DNA of 64,000 nt from Acetobacteraceae bacterium ESL0709 (GCA_029433415.1 JAQTIA010000003.1:372001-436000), one strand, 5' to 3'; shown: positions 41,914-51,148, counted from the stretch's first letter. Program-made: numbers and translations. Notes: a model not told the origin generated them from the sequence alone.

Positions 41914-43572
41914 TCAGCTCCCTAACGGCGTTGCAAGAAAAGGTGCAAAAGCGGCGCGGGGACTACCCTGGTAGCGCGTAATGCGTTGGCCTGTAATGGG
42001 ATCAGTCATGGTCTTTCTGATCATGGGATCAGTCGGTTTCAGACTGCTTTGAGCTGGTTGGTAATGAAGGGCATCCGCATAAATTTGGCGTTCAGCAATT
42101 TCAAAGTTCTGATCTGACAGCGTGGACAGGTCTGCACCACGTTGCGTTCTGGAAAACTGGAGAAACTGTTTTGCCAAACGACGACGAAAAGCCATGGGCG
42201 TTTCCCCGGCGATGTGGCGTGGTACAATTGTCCCGGTTGCAACGGCTACAGCATCAGCCTTGGCAGTAATTTCCGAAATTTCATTATTTTCATCATCACT
42301 CAGTGGTGTTGTACGCTGACGAAGCGCTTCAATCTCATCATTCAGCTGCTTCAAGCGTTCTGTGTCGGAATTTTTGTCATCAGACGGATTGTGATCAGGT
42401 TCTTTTCTGTCTTTATCAAGACCTCCCAATACTGAGAATAGCTTACGTGCCAGACTGGCAAGGTCAATGTCACTTATACCCTTGCCATCTTTTGTAAGAC
42501 TGGCCATAAGCTCTTTTAATCCAGTCATTTTATCAAGGGCAGCCACAAGAGCGGCATCATCCATATCATCATGTTTAACTTGAACGCCTTCATCGGGGTT
42601 ATGATGAGGTGAGATGACTTGATCTGCGATCGGATCAATTTCATCATCCATATAATCGGCTCCATTTCCAAATAACCCAGCATCAATATCTATACCGCTG
42701 GGTGCCTGCCCCTTGTCCCAGACCCCTTGTTCACAAATGGCAAGATGATCGAGGAGGAAAGGCATGTTTTCATAATTAAAAAAGCCTCCATTTTTACGGA
42801 GGCTTATCCCTGACACACGTCCTGTAATAACACCGGGAGACGTTGACCATTGATGATGGGCAAGCTCTTCAGCAAGAGGACGGTTCAATATCCGTGCAAT
42901 CCCCCAGAGCTCATTTTGCCGCACAAAAGGGTAGATAACCGTACCAACAATCTGTTCTGCAAAACTTCTGTCAGTGAGACTGGCTGTCTCAGGATGTTGC
43001 ATAATGACAGGAAGACCATTAGCGGCTTCAAGCATACGCTGGCTTGTCCAGAGAGCAGGATCGCGAAAAGCCAGCTCATCTGTTTTTCCGTCTGGACCTT
43101 CACGTATGGCAAAATTTGTACCGCTAATTCTCATGGCGAAAAGGCAGCCATTAAGAAACCATGACGGACTGGTAAAAATACCATCAGCCATAAAGCGGGC
43201 TACTTCATCTTGCGTCATGGTTAATCTTTTAATAACTATTTGGGCGCAGGTATCAAGGGGAGAGGGGAGATTATCGGGGGAAAACCAACCATAATCCTTA
43301 TAATCGTCACTCAGACGGGGAGATGAAGTTTTATCGAGTTTTTCAGCAAAAAAACGATAAACTACCCTCTCCTGACGGACACCGAGGGACCATAATTTTT
43401 GTCCAGACCAGATGCAACCTAATGTATTTATTGCAACTTTACGAGCCGCAGCAAGAGAACTTTCTCTGGAAGAAGCGTCTCCAGAGGGCAGGCACCATAA
43501 GCCCTGCCTGTTTTGTAATAAAAGTATTTTGTCTTTATAACAAAATAGAATACCAACTTTTAATAAAATCAT
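41914..43572 (-). CDS. NUDIX-like domain fused to prohead protease (DUF2213-like)
   Basis: A 552-residue protein from the ATG at 43572; the open frame extends upstream but overlaps the preceding gene. Residues ~1-115 resemble a NUDIX hydrolase (GILFCYKDKILLLQNRQGLW, YGWFSPDNLP), but the Nudix box GDASSRESSLAAARKVAINT lacks the REUxEE metal-binding glutamates, so hydrolase activity is unlikely. Residues ~120-330 (FMADGIFTSPSWFLNGCLFA, GLPVIMQHPETASLTDRSF, GVITGRVSGISLR) match DUF2213-type capsid maturation proteases. The remaining part is acidic and helical and could be scaffold. Protease plus scaffold fusions are common; the N-terminal NUDIX fusion is less so. Confidence 0.65.
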   Translation of the reverse strand: MILLKVGILFCYKDKILLLQNRQGLWCLPSGDASSRESSLAAARKVAINTLGCIWSGQKLWSLGVRQERVVYRFFAEKLDKTSSPRLSDDYKDYGWFSPDNLPSPLDTCAQIVIKRLTMTQDEVARFMADGIFTSPSWFLNGCLFAMRISGTNFAIREGPDGKTDELAFRDPALWTSQRMLEAANGLPVIMQHPETASLTDRSFAEQIVGTVIYPFVRQNELWGIARILNRPLAEELAHHQWSTSPGVITGRVSGISLRKNGGFFNYENMPFLLDHLAICEQGVWDKGQAPSGIDIDAGLFGNGADYMDDEIDPIADQVISPHHNPDEGVQVKHDDMDDAALVAALDKMTGLKELMASLTKDGKGISDIDLASLARKLFSVLGGLDKDRKEPDHNPSDDKNSDTERLKQLNDEIEALRQRTTPLSDDENNEISEITAKADAVAVATGTIVPRHIAGETPMAFRRRLAKQFLQFSRTQRGADLSTLSDQNFEIAERQIYADALHYQPAQSSLKPTDPMIRKTMTDPITGQRITRYQGSPRAAFAPFLATPLGS

Positions 43573-43573
43573 A

Positions 43574-43963
43574 TCAGTGACCTGGGTTGAAAGGCCCAGT
43601 CTGACTATAACTCTGATTAAACTTGTCTCTCCCGGAACTCCAATTTGTTCCATCAGCAAAAGTGATAGTGACATTATAGACAGGATCACTTTGCGCAGAA
43701 GCACTTCTAATACGTGCAATACGTATCATATCGACATAAGGCTCTACCTGCTGTTCAATCAACCTGATCTCCAGGTCAGATAAAGCGCCATCAGGATTAT
43801 TCCTTGAAACTGATCGCCCTAATGAAGGAGCTCCGGGACATTCACCTTTTTGAAGAAGAAGAAGGTTTTGCACCCATGCAATAATAGCCTGGTTATCAGT
43901 GACAGCAACCCATCGGCGTGAGCCATCACTTTGCCACTGTCTCGTCCATACTCTCATAATCAT
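43574..43963 (-). CDS. Phage protein resembling gp25/W-like baseplate wedge
   Basis: A 129-residue protein. The pattern AIIAWVQNLLLLQKGECPGA followed by SLGRSV, then LSDLEIRLIEQQVEPYVDMI and VYNVTITFADGT is that of small gp25-like wedge proteins ('I...L.t..GE....P..G...'). If correct, it is placed unusually, among head genes rather than beside baseplate J. Similarity is judged by eye, so an unrelated small head protein is possible. It overlaps none of its neighbours; the protease gene begins 1 bp beyond its stop. Confidence 0.4.
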   Translation of the reverse strand: MIMRVWTRQWQSDGSRRWVAVTDNQAIIAWVQNLLLLQKGECPGAPSLGRSVSRNNPDGALSDLEIRLIEQQVEPYVDMIRIARIRSASAQSDPVYNVTITFADGTNWSSGRDKFNQSYSQTGPFNPGH

Positions 43964-43995
43964 GCCTTTTATATAGTAGTCTATATAATTTATTG

Positions 43996-44370
43996 TTATT
44001 TATAATTTTTTAGAAGAAATACCACTCCAGCTTCATAATTACCTGGAGGAACACATCCTATATAACATCCAGAGATATCTCGAACAGTACCATCCGAATC
44101 TATAGATCCTAAAGGTTCATTGTTATGACCTGTTACAGTGCCACTATTTTCATCTATAAAACCTATATAATTATCGTAACGATCAATTATTTTTCCATCA
44201 ATATCTATATATCCAAGACAGTCATCATGAGAATCTCGTATTTCTCCATTATCTGAATCTATATTACCCATATAATTATCGTGCCTATCATAAAAAATTC
44301 CATCACGATCTAATGAACCAACAGAATTCCCATTATGATCAGTTATATATCCAGAGATATCATTATCCAT
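43996..44370 (-). CDS. Beta-repeat cargo protein (DG-repeat, '5-fold beta-flower'-like), cytosolic form
   Basis: A 124-residue protein made almost entirely of an approximately 20-residue repeat of the form 'h-G-x-I-D-x-D-G-x-h-x-D-x-x-x-N/G-x-h-G' (SLDRDGIFYDRHDNYMGNID, GYIDIDGKIIDRYDNYIGFI, SIDSDGTVRDISGCYIGCV). Such repeats fold as small beta propeller- or flower-like structures. It has no signal peptide. It forms a set with the two following entries between portal and wedge-like genes, where virion genes are normally contiguous, so all three are probably accessory cargo. Function unknown. Confidence 0.55.
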   Translation of the reverse strand: MDNDISGYITDHNGNSVGSLDRDGIFYDRHDNYMGNIDSDNGEIRDSHDDCLGYIDIDGKIIDRYDNYIGFIDENSGTVTGHNNEPLGSIDSDGTVRDISGCYIGCVPPGNYEAGVVFLLKNYK

Positions 44371-44520
44371 ATCATGCCCTTAATTATGTATATAATAATC
44401 AAAATAAAATTATAAGAATTACCTGATACATAGAACAAAAGTAAGGCAATAAACCCCACATAACCAATATATCTATACGGTAAAGAAAAAATATTATGTC
44501 AGTACTATAGTCTTACGACG

Positions 44521-44973
44521 CTAATGCTCGTTTTCTTTGGCTTTTAAAATCATCAAAGCGCCTACTGCCTTATCTTCAGGAGGAATAGTTCCAAGCTGAC
44601 GTTCTGGATGATTTTCATATACCTTACCTTCGGGAGTAATAGTCCCCAGTTTTGAACCATCGGTCCCTCTTACGTCCCCGTCAGGATCAATATGACCGAC
44701 ACGTTCTCCATTGAGATCAATCAGCCCATTAATTGTGACATCACCGACCAGCTGTCCGTATTTATCCCTTACAGCGCCGTCTGAATCGATACTACCATAA
44801 CGTTCACCATCCTTGCTGTAAAACCTGCCTCCAGCGTCGATCCGGCCTATGATATTATTATGGGCGTCTCGCAAGGTCCCCATCTGCCAGCTGTGAAGCT
44901 CCGCTGCATAACCAGCTATAGACACGCAACAAAAACCTGCAAGCCCTACAAGAGAAAATAAGGACGATCTCAC
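44521..44973 (-). CDS. Secreted beta-repeat cargo protein (DG-repeat)
   Basis: A 150-residue protein with a signal peptide (LVGLAGFCCVSIAGYA) followed by the same DG-repeat (GRIDAGGRFYSKDGERYGSI, SDGAVRDKYGQLVG, HIDPDGDVRGTDGSKLGTIT). The mature protein should be periplasmic or surface exposed. It stands between a cytosolic and a lipoprotein version of the same repeat family, suggesting duplication with retargeting to different compartments. Function unknown; lysogenic conversion is a possibility. Confidence 0.55.
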   Translation of the reverse strand: MRSSLFSLVGLAGFCCVSIAGYAAELHSWQMGTLRDAHNNIIGRIDAGGRFYSKDGERYGSIDSDGAVRDKYGQLVGDVTINGLIDLNGERVGHIDPDGDVRGTDGSKLGTITPEGKVYENHPERQLGTIPPEDKAVGALMILKAKENEH

Positions 44974-45038
44974 GATATTATCCTCGACCCTAACTGGTCT
45001 GTTTCAAACCTGTTACATATTCTGGAAAGTATAGCATA

Positions 45039-46424
45039 TTATTTTCCTGTCGGGTTCTTCCCGTTTTCATGATCTTTCCGAGCAGATTTCCCACTCTGTG
45101 CCTGTTTTGCCACATTGGCTCTTTCCTGACGCTCTTTCTCTTCCTGAAGTTTGGCCTCCTGTGCCTTTTCCTCACGAATTTTCTGATCTGCGGCTTCACG
45201 CTGGCGATCCTGATACGTCTTGAGGATTTTATGAGCCTCCTCAAATCTGGTCAGTGTGCCTTTATAGACTTCTCCCGCATCACCCTTGGTTCCGATACGT
45301 TTGGCAATCAGCTTGTTATTTTCATCGAACAAGGCACCATCAGGACCGATGTGACCCACGATCCGATCCTGCAGGTCAAGCACATTCAAATTCTGGTCGA
45401 CGCGACCCACCCGGTCCTCATTTTCGTCCAGGAGATTATGATCCTGGTCAAGTGTCCCACCATCACATTCCTCAAACCCATCCCATGGCACATGCTCATT
45501 ATTGGGGTCTTCCAGCAGCATACGAGCCCCAAAATCCTCAAACCCGTAAGGGATCCTCCCTACAGCCCGATCACGTGTATCGTAGAGATTAATGTCAGTG
45601 TAAGACGTATCTGTCCCGCCATAACTGACGAAACCAACACGCTGATGCTTCAGGTTATAGACATCCCTGTCACCGAAACCATCACGTTGATCCATATATC
45701 CGATCAGCTTTTTCTGATCGTCATAAACCTCTCTTTTATTTTCGACGTAGGCAAATTTGCAAACATACGCATATTTGTCTCTTTGATCCTTATGACGCAT
45801 GGCCGCTCTATCGTAATCAAGAAGCAGAATGGCGCCATAAGGGCGACTGCGAACAATCATGCGGTCATCAGGATGAGAGACAGGAATTGCCTGATAATCT
45901 GTTTCCTGCGGTATATACGTTATAATACCGACTTTCTTGTTATCAATATCATAAACCTCGTCACTATATTCCAATATCCCGCCACGAAAGACACCTTTAG
46001 ACTTGATGGTAGGACGTTTCGCAAAATTTATAGTGGAACTTGAAAAATCATGCTCGTATAGTTTACCATTCAAGTTATTATTCTGGTCAAAAATATAACC
46101 TTTTTTATCCACATAGCCGGTTAACTGATGATGAGTATCATAGACATGAAGACTGTTTCGTATATACCCCAAAACGGCTTTACGTCTTTTGATTGTTCCG
46201 ACGGTTTCGATACGGCCCAGTCGGTTTCTGAGCGGATCATAAATATAGCCATCATCGTCAAGAAGACCGATCACAAGATCATGTTCATCATTACGGATAA
46301 CACCAGCTTCCCACAGATTATGCCACTGCCAAGTCTTATGAGCCCTGACATAATGGGCCTGATTGGACCCACATGCAGTGAGGAAACAGGAAGCACCAAG
46401 AAGAAACAGGGTAGGAAGTTTCAT
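45039..46424 (-). CDS. Beta-repeat lipoprotein (DG-repeat) with charged C-terminal helix
   Basis: About 461 residues from the ATG at 46424, where the type II signal peptide begins; lipobox LTAC with the lipidated Cys near residue 18. Residues ~45-390 hold many DG-type repeats (GLLDDDGYIYDPLRNRLGRI, GYVDKKGYIFDQNNNLNGKL, GRVDQNLNVLDLQDRIVGHI). The last ~75 residues are a highly charged Glu/Lys/Gln helix (DQKIREEKAQEAKLQEEKER) that could form a coiled coil. Likely anchored to the outer membrane. It lies directly after the portal gene; a surface-modifying or exclusion role is possible but unproven. Confidence 0.55.
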   Translation of the reverse strand: MKLPTLFLLGASCFLTACGSNQAHYVRAHKTWQWHNLWEAGVIRNDEHDLVIGLLDDDGYIYDPLRNRLGRIETVGTIKRRKAVLGYIRNSLHVYDTHHQLTGYVDKKGYIFDQNNNLNGKLYEHDFSSSTINFAKRPTIKSKGVFRGGILEYSDEVYDIDNKKVGIITYIPQETDYQAIPVSHPDDRMIVRSRPYGAILLLDYDRAAMRHKDQRDKYAYVCKFAYVENKREVYDDQKKLIGYMDQRDGFGDRDVYNLKHQRVGFVSYGGTDTSYTDINLYDTRDRAVGRIPYGFEDFGARMLLEDPNNEHVPWDGFEECDGGTLDQDHNLLDENEDRVGRVDQNLNVLDLQDRIVGHIGPDGALFDENNKLIAKRIGTKGDAGEVYKGTLTRFEEAHKILKTYQDRQREAADQKIREEKAQEAKLQEEKERQERANVAKQAQSGKSARKDHENGKNPTGK

Positions 46425-46506
46425 ATAATCAGCCAAAACCTTCAGATAAGGGAGCAATTATATGGAACATATAACGCGACAAATCAAAAGATTTTTGCCT
46501 GGATTA

Positions 46507-47859
46507 TTATGAAAGCTCCAGCCTGGTTGGAAAAAATCCACTATCATTAACGCACGCGACGACCCAATTTAGAAGACGATTTTTATCTTGTGATGACAGG
46601 GCAGGAGAGAGCTCGCGCCATGTGTCCAGACTGGCAGAAAAAAGCTGCTGGGCCGTTTTCTGTTTTTCACTTTCCGGTTCTTCGATCAGGCTTGGCCACT
46701 CCATATGAAAATTATTGCGCCACTCCTGAAAAATAGCTTCATCCCCCATGGGGCCATAACGGACAGGATCCTTGACACGCATAGACGCAATGAAATCCCT
46801 GTTCCAGGCGCGACGCATGATATTGGGCTGAAGGAAGCGGTAAAGAGGCATGAGCCAGTCCCGTCTTTCCATCAAATAGGAGGCCACACGCATGGCATCC
46901 TGCTCGCCTCCGCTGAACCCGTAAGCAAAAGCTTCAGAATTAAGCATAGGAGCTGGCATGGCCGCTCCAGCGGCAATGGATTTGATTGTTTCCTCCATAG
47001 CGTTCTGAAGGGCTGTGTCAATATTCTGTAAATTCAATGATTCAAGCGAATCATTTATACCGATTGAAAAAATATCGCCATTTCGCGCATTTTTCAGGAC
47101 TTTACGGGCTGCATCAATCGCACTGGCCTGTAACTGATCGGTCGTACTGCCGGTCTGCTCAAACTTGGCGACAATAATCCCGGCCTTGTCTGCCACCATA
47201 CGAATGGCTCTCAAGGCACGAAGATACGTCCCAAGATCATAGATAATCTGTGCAAAAGAAGATCGACCGGAAAAACCGAAAGCTGACGATGTCCAGGAAA
47301 GATAGACAGGCGACTGATTCATCAACAAGCAAAAGCGGCCTGATGTATAGATTTTACTGCCAGCCTTTATCCGTCTCGGAGCTTTCAGGTAATCTGGGCT
47401 ATTGGGATTCTGATCAATCGTCAGACTCCCTGCCGTCGGAAGAGGGTCATAAACATTCAGATAGATTGTCTCATGTGCCAATTCTTCAGCTGTCAACATG
47501 CGATCCGTCGGGAGTTCGTCACCTTTAGTATCAACCCCGCCAATCGTAATAGTAGCTGCTCCATAGATACGTGACTGTATGGCGCAACTCATAATAGCCT
47601 CATCACACCCGAGTTCTTGCCAGACTCGCTCAAACTCACGTACGACATCATCATGAGGTTCTGTACTTATTGTATGAGCAGGCTTTTCCCGGAGGGCCTG
47701 CTCAATAGGAGCCGCTGTAATTTTGTGGCCCAGTGGGTGCGCCACAGCAATAAGCTTGCATAATTCATAACCAGGTCTGTGCCCCGGATAAATTGAATCA
47801 TCCGACAGAGCCTCCCACAAAGAGTTACCCTGACCGACTTCGTCAGTGATTCCAGCCAT
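46507..47859 (-). CDS. Phage portal protein (DUF1073 type)
   Basis: A 450-residue protein just downstream of the large terminase. Segments ISTEPHDDVVREFERVWQEL, GAATITIGGVDTKG, YTSGRFCLLMNQSPVYLSWT and FAYGFSGGEQDAMRVASYL fit the DUF1073 portal family. Twelve copies should form the DNA-entry ring of the head. Length is normal and the frame intact. Confidence 0.75.
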   Translation of the reverse strand: MAGITDEVGQGNSLWEALSDDSIYPGHRPGYELCKLIAVAHPLGHKITAAPIEQALREKPAHTISTEPHDDVVREFERVWQELGCDEAIMSCAIQSRIYGAATITIGGVDTKGDELPTDRMLTAEELAHETIYLNVYDPLPTAGSLTIDQNPNSPDYLKAPRRIKAGSKIYTSGRFCLLMNQSPVYLSWTSSAFGFSGRSSFAQIIYDLGTYLRALRAIRMVADKAGIIVAKFEQTGSTTDQLQASAIDAARKVLKNARNGDIFSIGINDSLESLNLQNIDTALQNAMEETIKSIAAGAAMPAPMLNSEAFAYGFSGGEQDAMRVASYLMERRDWLMPLYRFLQPNIMRRAWNRDFIASMRVKDPVRYGPMGDEAIFQEWRNNFHMEWPSLIEEPESEKQKTAQQLFSASLDTWRELSPALSSQDKNRLLNWVVACVNDSGFFPTRLELS

Positions 47860-47997
47860 AGATAATATAGTCCCTGCTTAATATATAAAAATGCATGATT
47901 ATCACTAAATGAATTAAACGATAGAAAGGCATTACGTGACCTGAAAAACTGCCCATAAAATATTTTAATACTATATTTAGAAGAATATATCTTTTTT

Positions 47998-49302
47998 CTA
48001 AAAACCCTGACGGTTTCCGAGACTTAATGCCGCTCCGTAACATAGACAATCCAGAAGGTCATCGTGGCGGTTATGAGAATGTGTATCACCCATCACAAAG
48101 TCGAAGAGCTGCTTGCGCAGATGATTTGTTGTTTCTCCACAGAAAGAGGCGGTCTTTTCCCATGCGTGATCAGATATTCGTATCATGTCCTTATTGACGT
48201 AACGAGCAAGATTGAAGGCTCTGACATCTTTTCCTAACGATGTCAGTTTTGAATCAATCGCCAGAGACGGCCAGCCTTTTGTGCGGCATGCCTGCAAAAG
48301 TGCACATCCAGCAGCCTTATCCTCAATATAAAGAGGGCGACTGAGTTCACGGGATTTTGTCAGGAAAGAAAGCTCTTGTAACTTCTCATAAATAGTAGGA
48401 AGCCACTGGGGCAGGGAGGCTGCTTCCATCTCTACAATATCCCAGTCCAGGACGGTCAGTGGGTAACGGCCGGGGAGGGAAGAAGCATGTTTATTGACAG
48501 CAAAATAACATATTGCTGTCCCGTCGTTACCGTAACCTCCCTTTAAGGACGTATCAAGTGTTGCAAATACATAATCTACCGGCGCCGGGAAACGAACAGC
48601 TTCACCATTCTCCAAAAAAGATTCAGGTTTGAAATAGGCTCCAATAGACGTGCGATAACCCCCTTCCCAGATCCATTCATATTCTGCAAGATTTCCTTTT
48701 CTATCGCGCAGGCGAGCACGCTCCATCGTCTCGTCAAACCAGGGATTATCGGAGTAATTGGCCTTAACGCAGATCACGTCAGAATCATGTTCCATTCTGT
48801 TATGACGAAAGAAGCGATCCACAGGATCCGTCTCGCGATTAGGGTTCCAGCTGAACCATAATTCTGAATCTTTTTTACGAATTGTCGGGCAAAGGAGTTT
48901 AAGGGAATGATCTGAGAGGGTTTGTGCCTCTTCTACCCAGGCGATATCAAACCCTTCCAGTGATTTGATTGATTCCGCTGTGTGGTCCTGCATGCCCTGA
49001 AAAATAATTACCCCACCATCAGGAGTCTGGATAAGTTCGCGCTGCACATCAAAAAGGGCTGAAAGATCGTACCTGATAATATAATCACTGATCAGCTGTT
49101 TGACGCTAAAACGCATGGATTTTTGCACTTCACGAATACATACAGCCCTCAAGGGAGGTCTCCTGAGACATTCCTCAATCAGCAGTTGAGCAAAAAAGTG
49201 ACTTTTCCCACTACAACGTCCACCATAAGCACCTTTATAACGCGCTTTCCGTAATAATGGTTCAAAAATACGAGCCGTTGGAATATCAACCATTCTGGAC
49301 AT
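47998..49302 (-). CDS. Terminase large subunit
   Basis: A 434-residue DNA-packaging motor of the PBSX/phage terminase type with an AAGGTGG ribosome binding site. Walker A GGRCSGKS at residues 27-34, Walker B-like region FDIAWVEEAQ, coupling motif LWFSWNPN and nuclease-domain acidic residues later (VDYVFATLDTSLKGGYGNDG; HNRHDDLLDCLCYG). All expected motifs are present, so packaging is likely functional. Whether it packages the element itself or host DNA cannot be read from the sequence. Confidence 0.85.
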   Translation of the reverse strand: MSRMVDIPTARIFEPLLRKARYKGAYGGRCSGKSHFFAQLLIEECLRRPPLRAVCIREVQKSMRFSVKQLISDYIIRYDLSALFDVQRELIQTPDGGVIIFQGMQDHTAESIKSLEGFDIAWVEEAQTLSDHSLKLLCPTIRKKDSELWFSWNPNRETDPVDRFFRHNRMEHDSDVICVKANYSDNPWFDETMERARLRDRKGNLAEYEWIWEGGYRTSIGAYFKPESFLENGEAVRFPAPVDYVFATLDTSLKGGYGNDGTAICYFAVNKHASSLPGRYPLTVLDWDIVEMEAASLPQWLPTIYEKLQELSFLTKSRELSRPLYIEDKAAGCALLQACRTKGWPSLAIDSKLTSLGKDVRAFNLARYVNKDMIRISDHAWEKTASFCGETTNHLRKQLFDFVMGDTHSHNRHDDLLDCLCYGAALSLGNRQGF

Positions 49303-49346
49303 AAAACCACCTTCGTCTCCCGCCCATTACCGAGTTACGGCAGAAT

Positions 49347-49541
49347 TTACCGCTCTTTCTTGTCCCGATGCTCTGCTGTACCACACATCAAACAGTGACG
49401 TGGCATTCTGTCCCAGTTTTCGAACTCATAATGGACAAAAAGATGGCCATCTCTGGGACAGGCGTAATTACGGAGCCACATTTTTCTGCTCCACTGAATA
49501 AGCCAACTGGGGAGACAATCTTTCAGAATTCGTTTTTTCAT
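49347..49541 (-). CDS. Small zinc-ribbon-like phage protein
   Basis: A 64-residue basic protein with two Cys pairs or near-pairs (YACPRDGHLF and HCLMCGTAEH), suggesting a zinc knuckle. It starts at an ATG with AGAGG upstream and overlaps the 3' end of the small terminase gene by 74 bp in another frame, ending before the large terminase. Such small zinc proteins (for example Com-like regulators) occur in phages, but the role here is unknown. Confidence 0.5.
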   Translation of the reverse strand: MKKRILKDCLPSWLIQWSRKMWLRNYACPRDGHLFVHYEFENWDRMPRHCLMCGTAEHRDKKER

Positions 49542-50028
49542 CTTGCCTCTTACACCTTAGCAGAGACCTGGAAGGGGCTATAATGGTCCGCCTTATGCCT
49601 TTAAAACGCTCTTTCGATACGATATCAGCTTCTTTCAGTGGCTTATCACGCCATTTTTGAGGTTGCCGGCTCCTGAGCCAGAATATAATAGCATTCATAT
49701 CGGGAGGATAATGTTCTGTATAATTAACGATAAGAGGAGTCCCCTTATCATTAAAAACCTTCACAGCTTTACAGGAAAAACCCAGCGCCCTCTGATAGAG
49801 TCTGTCAGCAATTTCCGAATCAGCAATTTCCTTCCCCTTTCGCAAGGCCATCGCAAATTCAATTTTGTTCTTCTTCCAGTTATTCAACGTCTGTACAGAA
49901 ATATCAAAAAAATCAGCAAGTTCTTTATCTGTCGCCCCTAGCAGACATAATTTATACGCTTGGTCCGGTGTGTCGTCTGTATATTTCGTAGGACGGCCCC
50001 TGGACTTTCCTTTATTATGTCGCTTCAT
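49468..50028 (-). CDS. Terminase small subunit
   Basis: A 186-residue protein from the ATG at 50028 (GGGA upstream; a GTG at 50037 is possible). A basic start (KGKSRGRPTKYT) leads to a helix-turn-helix (LLGATDKELADFFDISVQTL, NNWKKNKIEF), then AIIFWLRSRQPQKWRDK, which is typical of small terminase DNA-recognition proteins. It should recognise the packaging site and recruit the large subunit encoded downstream. Confidence 0.75.
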   Translation of the reverse strand: MKRHNKGKSRGRPTKYTDDTPDQAYKLCLLGATDKELADFFDISVQTLNNWKKNKIEFAMALRKGKEIADSEIADRLYQRALGFSCKAVKVFNDKGTPLIVNYTEHYPPDMNAIIFWLRSRQPQKWRDKPLKEADIVSKERFKGIRRTIIAPSRSLLRCKRQDEKTNSERLSPQLAYSVEQKNVAP

Positions 50029-50141
50029 GGTTCCCACTCAAATCATTTTTATCTTACAGGATAGGGGAGGAACCCGTAATAAAAAAGGCCGTTACTCTTA
50101 AAAAGGTAACGGCCTTAACGATCATTAAAATATCCAATCTA

Positions 50142-50714
50142 TCATTTGGTATAAACTATACGGTCCGTTTTTGCAAGAAGTTTTTCTCGTTTTCTGCGTT
50201 TATGCTCTTCAAGATAAAATTCCGAAAGCTGCGTCAGAATAAGTGCAATCTGCGCTTGGGCTGACTTTCTCGCTGTTGATTCATCTTTTTCAGGGTAAAA
50301 TTTTTTTCCAAGCTCTGTGAAAGAAACCTCGTCAACCAAGAAAATTTTCAGTCTTTCATGCACACACAGACCCAATGTCTCCCGGATACGCTGAATACGC
50401 AAACCTGCCTGGGCCTGACTGAGATAAAAAGTTACGAGATCACCTTTGGTTTTTTGTGGTGCTAACGGTTCTGTAAGAAAATCAGCATAACCATAATAAG
50501 CATAGATATAATCATTCAGCCACCATTGAGCCGCCGTAAAAGCGTCGCCATCAATGTCACCTTTTTCATGCAACAACTTTACAGCATTTAATTTGACACG
50601 CTTCCTGCCGATTGTCTCATAATCACTTTTCGCAACCCTTTCTTTGGTCGGTTTAGCAATTCTAGTATCGACTGACATTTTTTCTTTTAATGAAATAGAC
50701 CTGCGCTTTTTCAT
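50142..50714 (-). CDS. Putative phage regulatory protein (DUF6456/antiterminator-like helical)
   Basis: A 190-residue basic, helical protein. The C-terminal half (RIRETLGLCVHERLKIFLVD, EVSFTELGKKFYPEKDESTA, KSAQAQIALILTQLSEFY) looks like a sigma-4/DUF6456-like helix-turn-helix as found in alphaproteobacterial phage regulators. It overlaps the preceding gene by ATGA. Placed between an early regulator and the terminase genes, it could switch on late genes; this is inferred. Confidence 0.45.
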   Translation of the reverse strand: MKKRRSISLKEKMSVDTRIAKPTKERVAKSDYETIGRKRVKLNAVKLLHEKGDIDGDAFTAAQWWLNDYIYAYYGYADFLTEPLAPQKTKGDLVTFYLSQAQAGLRIQRIRETLGLCVHERLKIFLVDEVSFTELGKKFYPEKDESTARKSAQAQIALILTQLSEFYLEEHKRRKREKLLAKTDRIVYTK

Positions 50715-51127
50715 AATTCGTTATCCTCACAATAAAGATCCTCAGGAGAGGGGATATATTTTGAAATTCCTGTTAGCGGATGCAGAGGAGGAAGCGGCTC
50801 CGCGGACTGTGCATATTCTTTTTCCCGTTCAGTCAAGTTAATCCCTTCGGGAATCACCCTCAGTGGCAAAGTTCCACAGGCAACTTCACTCTTATGGGCC
50901 AAGCGGTGCTTATGCTTTTCTTTGAGCCGCCCATTTTCTGCCTTACTGATCTGTTGGCGTTTAATACGCTCATCTTTGGCATAGCGGCTGATTGCTGCGC
51001 TTAAATATCCACCACATACATTACAAGGAATTTTAAGAATACGTGAAATATCAGAATTTCTTCGTCCAGACTTTACCAATGAACGCAAAGTATTAATACG
51101 TTCACTATTCCAATAATCATGCCTCAT
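50711..51127 (-). CDS. GcrA-like DNA-binding regulator
   Basis: A 138-residue protein. Its N-terminus (DYWNSERINTLRSLVKSGRR, NSDISRILKIPC) resembles the start of GcrA-family regulators ('W..E.v..L..L...G.sas.IA..Lg'), which in alphaproteobacteria bind methylated promoters with RNA polymerase sigma-70. The remainder is basic linker and an acidic tail. Similarity is short. It is first in the long minus-strand transcription unit apart from a small membrane protein and overlaps the next regulator by four bases. Confidence 0.5.
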   Translation of the reverse strand: MRHDYWNSERINTLRSLVKSGRRNSDISRILKIPCNVCGGYLSAAISRYAKDERIKRQQISKAENGRLKEKHKHRLAHKSEVACGTLPLRVIPEGINLTEREKEYAQSAEPLPPLHPLTGISKYIPSPEDLYCEDNEL

Positions 51128-51148
51128 TTTATATTACCCAATATAGAA

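Noticed and set aside
45069..46043. 324-codon plus-strand open frame
   Set aside because: It is the antisense shadow of the DG-repeat lipoprotein gene, which has a lipobox and regular repeats; the plus-strand frame has no coherent domain or ribosome binding site.
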